Below the pieces are notes generated by a model. The model saw only the letters and a program-made list of their open reading frames with translations, was not told where the DNA came from and did no database searches. Source: Bacillota bacterium (GTDB lineage: Bacteria > Bacillota > Clostridia > Acetivibrionales > JAFADI01). Taken from it: a DNA stretch of 64,000 nt. The DNA lies in the NCBI GenBank assembly GCA_023424965.1, contig JAFADI010000189.1:1-64000 (forward strand), read 5' to 3'. A program made the position numbers and the translations under genes. Positions 58,356 through 64,000 of this stretch are shown here, piece by piece (within the stretch, counting starts at the first letter, position 1; every line of letters begins with the position of its first letter).

Positions 58356-59303
58356 TCAGCCAACCTCCTTTTCTTCCGTTGTAATCTGGAGGAATATGTC
58401 CTCCAGGGACATATCGAGAGATTTCAACTCAATGATGGGGTACCCGGCCTTTGCCATGGCAAAGAACAGGGGCTTCCTTACATCGATGTCCTTGTCGGAT
58501 TCTACGATATAGTTGACCACGTCTTTTTCCTTTTCGATGTTCTGCTCTACATATTTTACACCGTAAATCTCCTTGATATAGCCTTCAACGGAGCTCTTGG
58601 GACCTGCAATGGTAACGGAAAGCCTGGAGGCGGTTCCAAAACCCTTTGAAAGGTTCTCCGGGGTGTCTACGGCGGCAATCTGTCCTTTATTGATAATTAC
58701 GACCCTTTCACATACGGCGCTGACTTCAGGCAGTATATGGGAGCTGAGAATGATGGTATGCTGCTTGCCCAGGGCTTTGATCAGCTTTCTTATCTCAATG
58801 ATCTGTTTGGGGTCGAGGCCTACGGTAGGCTCGTCCAGGACCAGCACATCAGGGCTTCCTACCAGCGCCTGCGCCAGGCCGACCCTCTGCTTGTATCCCT
58901 TTGAAAGGTTCTTGACAAGCCTGTTCCTTACATCTGTTATCTTAACCAGTTCCATGATATCGTCCAATTGGCTTTTTTTCTTGCTTTTGTCAACCAGCTT
59001 CAACTGGCTGATAAAGTTCAGGTATTCTTTGACGGTCATATCGTAATAAAGAGGCGGGAGCTCCGGCAGATAGCCGATACGCTTTTTTACTTCCCTGGGA
59101 TTTTCCATAATATCATAGCCGCACACTTTGACGGTACCTTCACTTGAAGGAATAAATCCCGTAATGATGTTCATCGTCGTAGACTTGCCGGCGCCGTTCG
59201 GACCCAGGAACCCAAGAATTTCACCTTTTTCAACCGTAAAATTCAGATTGCTTACAGCCTTAATCTGTCCATATTTTTTGGTCAGATTTTGAATTTCGAT
59301 CAT
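58356..59303 (-). CDS. ABC transporter ATP-binding protein (GldA-like)
   Basis: A 315-residue ATPase. Walker A GPNGAGKST (about 36-44), Q-loop, signature LSKGYKQRV, Walker B VLVLDEPTVGLDP and the switch His in ILSSHILPE, followed by a C-terminal extension of about 95 residues usual in ABC-2 exporters. It is the first gene of the four-gene operon, after a strong promoter. Confidence 0.95.
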   Translation of the reverse strand: MIEIQNLTKKYGQIKAVSNLNFTVEKGEILGFLGPNGAGKSTTMNIITGFIPSSEGTVKVCGYDIMENPREVKKRIGYLPELPPLYYDMTVKEYLNFISQLKLVDKSKKKSQLDDIMELVKITDVRNRLVKNLSKGYKQRVGLAQALVGSPDVLVLDEPTVGLDPKQIIEIRKLIKALGKQHTIILSSHILPEVSAVCERVVIINKGQIAAVDTPENLSKGFGTASRLSVTIAGPKSSVEGYIKEIYGVKYVEQNIEKEKDVVNYIVESDKDIDVRKPLFFAMAKAGYPIIELKSLDMSLEDIFLQITTEEKEVG

Positions 59304-59440
59304 TTTCTTCCCTCCTGCTTATATATTTAGGTAATTTGACCGCAATATCACACAATCCATTATCTAAAATACTTTTTAATAAACTGTGAACAAATTGTAA
59401 CTAATTTAAAGAATTGTAAACTGCCCTAGAGCACTAGTAC

Positions 59441-59469
59441 ATTATATAGTTTTTATTTTCCCTTTTCAA
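59441..59469 (-). promoter_or_regulatory. Promoter of the Gld-type ABC operon
   Basis: On the minus strand TTGAAA (59464-59469), 17 bases, TATAAT (59441-59446). It is near consensus and leaves a leader of about 130 bases. Confidence 0.82.
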
Positions 59470-59496
59470 GTAGAAACCTTTTACCCGCATGCCCCC

Positions 59497-59931
59497 CTAT
59501 CTGGAGCCTTTCACCGAATTAAAATATTGCAGGAGGGTTGCCGCCGTGATACCAAGGGAGTCGATGAACACATCGAAAAGCCGCATGGCCCTCCCCGGGA
59601 TAAAATACTGGTGCAGCTCATCGGACACCGCGAAAAGCACCGAAAAAAGCGTCGAAATCCAAAAGGCCCCCTTCTCCCGTCCTCTGCTCACGAAGGTTTT
59701 GAAGGAAAGAAAGCCAAGCAGATAAAACTCAAGAAAATGAGCGGTTTTTCTCACTACATTATCCGTCAGCCGGATTTTGTCGGTATTGGCAAGGAATGAA
59801 ATAATGTCGTTCAATCGTTCCGTAACATAGGAGCTCTCTACGGTAGAATTCACCGCGGGCTTATGGGACTGTACAAATATTATGATGCACCACGCCACCG
59901 TCAGGATTCCCCAAATATATCTCTTCTTCAA
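59497..59931 (-). CDS. VanZ-family membrane protein
   Basis: A 144-residue protein with four hydrophobic segments. It has the VanZ pattern KTAHFLEFYLLGFL and SDELHQYFIPGR. VanZ of enterococci gives low-level teicoplanin resistance, but most VanZ-like proteins have no known role. It lies 18 bases after the GNAT gene. Confidence 0.83.
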   Translation of the reverse strand: MKKRYIWGILTVAWCIIIFVQSHKPAVNSTVESSYVTERLNDIISFLANTDKIRLTDNVVRKTAHFLEFYLLGFLSFKTFVSRGREKGAFWISTLFSVLFAVSDELHQYFIPGRAMRLFDVFIDSLGITAATLLQYFNSVKGSR

Positions 59932-59949
59932 GTCTTTTCTCCCTCTTTT

Positions 59950-60402
59950 TTAAAAGCTGTATCTCAGCCTGGGAATCATTCTGCCCTTTCTCAAAAAGGA
60001 TTCCACTTCGGCCACGTGAACAGCGCCCATCCTTTCGTAGAAGGCTCTGGCCTGAGGGCTTGTAACCATTTCAATATCCCTCATCCCCAGCTTCATGCAA
60101 TACTCCTCCAGATGGTTCCACATGATTTTTCCATATCCCTTGCCGATCCTCTGTGGTTCGATATAAAAATATTCCAGCTCATTTTGCTTCTCACCGGCGA
60201 TAACGGCATAAAATCCTACGACGGTATCCTCTTCTTGCATGACGAAGGTAGGATTCTCTCTTATAAAGTCTTCCGTGACCTTGTATATTTCTTCGAAGTT
60301 TTTCATAAACTCCGGATCATATCCCCAGTAAGCTTCGGATTTTATCGCTATCGAAGTCAGTTTTCCCGCTTCATGCGTTTCTGCCGGCCGAATGTGTACC
60401 AT
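59950..60402 (-). CDS. GNAT-family N-acetyltransferase
   Basis: A 150-residue acetyltransferase. The acetyl-CoA pyrophosphate loop RIGKGYGK (about 84-91) and the C-terminal ARAFYERMGA are present. Substrate unknown. The start codon follows AAGGAG by nine bases. A 50-codon open frame (60371-60523) overlaps its start but lacks a good ribosome site. Confidence 0.88.
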   Translation of the reverse strand: MVHIRPAETHEAGKLTSIAIKSEAYWGYDPEFMKNFEEIYKVTEDFIRENPTFVMQEEDTVVGFYAVIAGEKQNELEYFYIEPQRIGKGYGKIMWNHLEEYCMKLGMRDIEMVTSPQARAFYERMGAVHVAEVESFLRKGRMIPRLRYSF

Positions 60403-60562
60403 GCGATGATTCTCCTTTGTTTGTAAATTGTAATTTCTGTATCATTTTATCCACTAACGGCTCCACCCTTTGGTCTACATCATCCCAATCGCACTCCTGT
60501 ACATCCAACACTCCATTCGCCATCGTTTCCGATTACAATAATTAAACCACATGGGTGCCGGC

Positions 60563-60591
60563 TTGGCAACAAATGTATTAAGTATAATAAT
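60563..60591 (+). promoter_or_regulatory. Candidate promoter of the FAD protein gene
   Basis: TTGGCA (60563-60568), 17 bases, AATAAT (60586-60591), 46 bases before the ATG. Confidence 0.55.
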
Positions 60592-60637
60592 GCGGCCCGT
60601 GCGAATAATATTATAAGCCGAAAATCAGAGGTGGAAG

Positions 60638-61705
60638 ATGAAAGTTGCTATCATCGGTGCAAGCCTCACCGGCCTTGCATGTGCATTGGAATTTGAAAAG
60701 CTCGGCATTATACCCGACCTATACGAAAGAGATGCCACGGTGGGATGGATCTGGCCGTCGGTGAGCTTCTGGCCCAATTGCTTCTATAAATCTCAGGGAG
60801 ATATCCGCAAACATTTGAGAGAAGATTACGGTATAGACATCAAGCCCCTGGGGGAATGCAAAAATATCCTCATGAAATCCCCAAAACAACGGGTAAATAT
60901 TGACGGCTTCTTAGGCTATTATGTTGTCAGGGGAAAGGGCAAGGAATCCATCGAAAACCAACTGCTGAACTCTCTGAGAAAAGCTCCCCTGCACCTCAAC
61001 CAGAATGCCGATTGTAAGGAGCTTTCCAAAAAATATGACTGGGTGGTTGCTGCTACCGGAAACGATTTAGTTGCAAGGGAATTGAATCTCTGGGAAGACA
61101 TCGGGTTGGTCCGTGTTATTGGCGGCGTCGCTCTGGAGTCCTTCAACCCGGATTCTTCTACGATTTATTTCAATACTGAATACGCAGGAACAGGGTACGG
61201 GAGGGTAACCCCTTTCAACTCCACTCAGGCGATGGTAGCCCTATATATCATCAACTGCACGGAATCCGATATGCTAAAGTCGTATTCAAAATTTTTGGAG
61301 CAAGAAGGCTTGGCAAATTTCCAGTTCTTGTATAAAGTTATCCCCGAACCCTTTACCACAGGACGGGTAAAGGCCTTTACAAAGGGTAATATCCTGCTTG
61401 CAGGGCGGGCCGCCGGCCTCACTGAAAGGCTTATCGGCGTCGGAGGGCCGGAATGCATGATCAGCGGTGTTCTAGCCGCAAGGTCAATTGTTCAGGGGCT
61501 GGATTATGATGCTTTGCTGAAGCCCCTCCAGGACCATATTGAAAACATTTCAGCCTTCCGGGATACTGTAAACACCCTGGATAACGATGGATTTGACAAA
61601 CTGCTCGCTTCAATCAATATTCCGGGGGTGAAGCAATTGATTTATAAAACTCCCATCAACTTCGCCGACATCGCAGGCAGCATCCTAAAAAGGTTTAACC
61701 GTTGA
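60638..61705 (+). CDS. FAD-dependent oxidoreductase (NAD(P)/FAD Rossmann type)
   Basis: A 355-residue flavoprotein. The N-terminal GASLTGLACALEFEKLG is a variant of the dinucleotide-binding GxGxxG. A C-terminal half resembles the geranylgeranyl-reductase/monooxygenase superfamily (NILLAGRAAGLTERLIGVGGPECM, the FAD-contacting GD-like segment, here AGRAAG). Substrate unknown. It is monocistronic and converges with the LUD gene. Confidence 0.78.
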   Translation: MKVAIIGASLTGLACALEFEKLGIIPDLYERDATVGWIWPSVSFWPNCFYKSQGDIRKHLREDYGIDIKPLGECKNILMKSPKQRVNIDGFLGYYVVRGKGKESIENQLLNSLRKAPLHLNQNADCKELSKKYDWVVAATGNDLVARELNLWEDIGLVRVIGGVALESFNPDSSTIYFNTEYAGTGYGRVTPFNSTQAMVALYIINCTESDMLKSYSKFLEQEGLANFQFLYKVIPEPFTTGRVKAFTKGNILLAGRAAGLTERLIGVGGPECMISGVLAARSIVQGLDYDALLKPLQDHIENISAFRDTVNTLDNDGFDKLLASINIPGVKQLIYKTPINFADIAGSILKRFNR

Positions 61706-61724
61706 AAAGTTCCTTACTGCTATA

Positions 61725-62366
61725 TCAATATCCCAGATGCTTCCCCACAATAATAACCTTAATCCGGCCTTTTACGAACTGACGCTTTATAGTCACAAAG
61801 TCATTGCAAATTCTCTCCTCGCTTTTACAGTCCACGCAGTAGCCCAGGGAGGCACAGGGCGTGTTTTTATTCAGCCGCTTTGCGTCCAGGGGTGCCGCAT
61901 ATTGCCTGACCCTCTTTTCTGCCTCTTCCAGGTTCCTCACAATTTTATTTACGCCCGCAACGATGATTACCTGCTCCGGCCCATAGATGACAGGCGCAAC
62001 ACGGCTCCCGTTGCCATCGATGTTATAAAGCTCCCCTTCCTCCGTCAATGCATTTGTACTGCACAGGAAGGTATCAGCGCAGAAGCTTTTCCTGTAGACT
62101 TCCTTCTTTTCTTCTCTTGTAATGCCCTCTTTATGCTTATCCCAGAAGGTATAGGGCCCACTTCTCAAAAGACCGATGACCCCTGTTTCAAAAAGAGTCA
62201 CTGAATCAGCCACTGCAACGGTAGAATTCTCAGGGATGAGTTCCCGGACCTTTTGGAGCAGCTCTTTTTCATTATCCACATAAAATCCCGCCATATTATG
62301 CTTTTCAAGATTTCCAACCGTTCTCTCAACCTGTTTTTGAACATACCACGAAACATTCTTATCCAT
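61725..62366 (-). CDS. LUD-domain protein (LutC/YkgG-like)
   Basis: A 213-residue protein of the LUD (lactate utilisation) family. It contains VAVADSVTLFETGVIGLLR and ALTEEGELYNIDGNGSRVA plus several cysteines at the C-terminus (CASLGYCVDCKSEERIC). LutC normally works with LutA and LutB, but neither is adjacent, and many Clostridia have such stand-alone genes with unknown role. Confidence 0.82.
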   Translation of the reverse strand: MDKNVSWYVQKQVERTVGNLEKHNMAGFYVDNEKELLQKVRELIPENSTVAVADSVTLFETGVIGLLRSGPYTFWDKHKEGITREEKKEVYRKSFCADTFLCSTNALTEEGELYNIDGNGSRVAPVIYGPEQVIIVAGVNKIVRNLEEAEKRVRQYAAPLDAKRLNKNTPCASLGYCVDCKSEERICNDFVTIKRQFVKGRIKVIIVGKHLGY

Positions 62367-62398
62367 ACTGAAAGCCTGCCTTCCTCCATCGTTACTCC

Positions 62399-62404
62399 AT
62401 TATA
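62399..62404 (-). promoter_or_regulatory. Extended -10 of the LUD gene
   Basis: On the minus strand TGATATAAT, an extended -10, 33 bases before the start codon; no good -35. Confidence 0.5.
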
Positions 62405-62442
62405 TCAAACTGCTGCACCATAACATAGAAGGAATGGGCCTT

Positions 62443-62844
62443 TTACCTGTACTGCATAAAATGACTGCATTTTATCAGTTTCATGTCGGAGAAATACGCT
62501 GTAATAGCCCCAAGGGCATACGCCACTAAATCCAAAGGATCGAAAACCGCTCCTATGGTTAATTGTGCCATCACGTTTTGTTCAAGCCCCCAAATGCTTA
62601 TGAGCTTCAGATACTGTAGAAACTCCGTGGTAAAAGCCAGCACAAGAATAAAAATTGTGAGCTTCCCTGGGCGAAAATCATAAAAGCCTTTCATAAAAAA
62701 GTACAACAGCAAAATAACAAGGATATCTCCCACAAACCCCCGGATAAATGGGTTGCGGCCAAACACTGCCACAATCAGTCCACAGGCAGCAAAGCATAGG
62801 AACGACAGGATAAAATAAAGCAAACGTCTCTTCATCAATTTCAT
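62443..62844 (-). CDS. DUF2809-like membrane protein
   Basis: A 133-residue protein with four hydrophobic segments (about 7-27, 35-52, 60-80, 100-122). It contains FTTEFLQYLKL and FDPLDLVAYALGA, the VanZ-related pattern of the DUF2809 family. Function unknown. Its ATG overlaps the stop of the small zinc-ribbon gene (ATGA). Confidence 0.75.
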   Translation of the reverse strand: MKLMKRRLLYFILSFLCFAACGLIVAVFGRNPFIRGFVGDILVILLLYFFMKGFYDFRPGKLTIFILVLAFTTEFLQYLKLISIWGLEQNVMAQLTIGAVFDPLDLVAYALGAITAYFSDMKLIKCSHFMQYR

Positions 62845-63050
62845 TTCATGATTACCATCCCGCAGGCCTTACAGTAATAGGCCCTTTTCTTTTCCTCATT
62901 GTCAATGATTTTAATTTTTTTCAGGTCTCCTGTGAAGGAATCAAAATAGCAGTGCTTATAGGACCGGCCGTAAAGGATGGCTCCTCCCGGTGTCCCCTCC
63001 AGGTAGACCTTACCCCATTCCATTTCCGTATTGCAATCGGGACATTTCAT
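62841..63050 (-). CDS. Small zinc-ribbon protein
   Basis: A 69-residue protein with CPDC near the N-terminus and CKAC near the C-terminus, the four cysteines of a zinc ribbon, separated by a stretch with Tyr/Gly-rich strands. Similar to PF20097-type proteins. Coupled by overlap to the DUF2809-like gene. Function unknown. Confidence 0.75.
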   Translation of the reverse strand: MKCPDCNTEMEWGKVYLEGTPGGAILYGRSYKHCYFDSFTGDLKKIKIIDNEEKKRAYYCKACGMVIMK

Positions 63051-63145
63051 ACGGCACCCCCGAATCCATACCCTCTGTTTTGAACATTATATCTGCCCGC
63101 CATTGCCCTGTCAACGTATTCCATCTTCCCTCCTGCTTTGAATAG

Positions 63146-63192
63146 AAAAAGACGCTTTTTGATCTTTTCTGCTTCAAAGATTAAAAGCGTCC
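63146..63192 (-). terminator. Terminator after the calcium-type ATPase
   Basis: On the minus strand GACGCTTTT pairs with AAAAGCGTC, with inner ATCTTT/AAAGAT pairing, followed by five T. Confidence 0.85.
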
Positions 63193-63225
63193 TCAGTTTT
63201 ACTTTCGTACAAGGATAAGTATCCA

Positions 63226-64000
63226 TTACTTCCTTATTCTAAAGAAGCTTGCAATCACCGGTCCCAGGACTGATATTCCCGCCACCAGCACCCATTCGTT
63301 GAGGGTGAGGGCAACGGTTTTGAATACCACCTGGAAGAAGGGAATATAAACAACCCCCAGAATCATTACCAGTGAGCAGAGTACGGCAAGCACAAGCCAT
63401 ATGTTGTTTAAAACCGGGATCTCAAAAATACTCCTGCGCTCGGATTTACATTCAAACACATGGATGAGCTGGGTGAGTACCAGGGTTAAAAAGGCTCCGG
63501 TCCTGGCGCTTTCAACGCTGCCTCCAATATAGAGCATCGACATGAAAACTGCGAGGGTGCTCAAGCCGATCAGCGCGCCTCTGAACATTATAAGGTTCAG
63601 AAGTCCTTGAGAAAAGATGTTTTCCTTGGCGCCCCTGGGCCTTCTCATCATGATATCCTTCTCCGGAGGGTCGAAGCCAAGGGCTATGGCAGGCAGTCCG
63701 TCGGTGACCAGGTTGACCCACAGGATCTGTATGGGCAGCAGCGGAATGGGCAGCCCAAGCAGCATGCCGATGAACATGGTCAGTACTTCCCCCAGATTGC
63801 AGGCCAGCATATACCGGATGAATTTCCGGATGTTGTTGTAAATCACCCTTCCTTCTTCCACTGCGGCAACAATGGTGGCAAAATTGTCGTCCATCAGGAT
63901 CATGGAAGAGGCCTCTTTGGTCACGTCCGTACCCGTAACCCCCATGGAGATGCCTATGTCCGCTTCTTTAATGGCAGGTGCGTCATTCACGCCGTCCCCC
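63226..64000 (-). CDS. P-type calcium-transporting ATPase (C-terminal part)
   Basis: The last 258 residues of a P-type ATPase whose upstream part lies beyond the window. It opens with the hinge GDGVNDAPAIKEADIGISMG and has the SERCA/PMCA-type membrane helices (GLPIPLLPIQILWVNLVTDG, ALGFDPPEKDIM) through to the end. It is thus a type-II (calcium) pump and unrelated to the nearby mgtA except by superfamily. Confidence 0.92.
   Translation of the reverse strand, partial: GDGVNDAPAIKEADIGISMGVTGTDVTKEASSMILMDDNFATIVAAVEEGRVIYNNIRKFIRYMLACNLGEVLTMFIGMLLGLPIPLLPIQILWVNLVTDGLPAIALGFDPPEKDIMMRRPRGAKENIFSQGLLNLIMFRGALIGLSTLAVFMSMLYIGGSVESARTGAFLTLVLTQLIHVFECKSERRSIFEIPVLNNIWLVLAVLCSLVMILGVVYIPFFQVVFKTVALTLNEWVLVAGISVLGPVIASFFRIRK

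Overview
The window looks like chromosomal core from an endospore-forming, low-to-mid GC Clostridia member, probably of the Ruminiclostridium/Acetivibrio (cluster III) type. The clues are Bacillota-type LonB, an L7Ae-like protein upstream of rpsL, an L10 leader, GGAGG ribosome binding sites, a sigma-G-like promoter and a YesM/YesN two-component pair. The genus is an inference from gene content and protein style; no species is claimed. Almost every gene is on the minus strand. Only a chemoreceptor (21901-24018) and an FAD protein (60638-61705) run the other way.

Region 1 (1-8659, read right to left): sensor kinase, AraC-type response regulator and a membrane-anchored sugar-binding protein, followed by a complete sugar ABC importer (lipoprotein, double ATPase, two permeases). 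At the window edge is the start of a protein resembling L-rhamnose mutarotase. The order matches the rhizobial rhaSTPQU rhamnose locus, so a deoxyhexose is the likely substrate. Region 2 (8884-14032): the proteostasis set tig-clpP-clpX plus lonB. Region 3 (14311-18898): an HPr-like protein without the phosphorylatable histidine, enzyme I, uvrC and a phosphoesterase. Region 4 (19008-24018): a VanW lipoprotein, a small membrane protein with a sigma-G-like promoter, an anti-sigma/ECF sigma pair and the chemoreceptor.

Region 5 (24083-43956) holds transcription and translation genes: the str operon (rplGB-rpsL-rpsG-fusA-tuf), rpoBC, rplJL behind an L10 leader, and rpmG-secE-nusG-rplK-rplA. A magnesium P-type ATPase gene (mgtA) interrupts the usual rplL-rpoB junction. 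It has its own promoter and a structured attenuator leader that carries a 36-codon upstream ORF. Region 6 (44212-46662): a class II aldolase, an RpiR regulator and a D-lyxose isomerase. Region 7 (46866-50209): ilvD-ilvB behind a structured leader. Region 8 (50462-54675): housekeeping and hypothetical membrane genes; a YkvI-like gene has a ribosome binding site built into a terminator-like hairpin. Region 9 (54800-59303): a Gld-type ABC system (ATPase, permease, GldG-like, DUF4340). Region 10 (59497-64000): VanZ, GNAT, an FAD protein, a LUD protein, small proteins, and the C-terminal part of a calcium-type P-ATPase cut by the window end.

The observations most worth following up are the mgtA leader, the ykvI hairpin, the ilvD leader, the His15-less HPr next to enzyme I, and the sugar-binding co-sensor next to the kinase. 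No tRNA, rRNA, CRISPR array or insertion sequence was seen.
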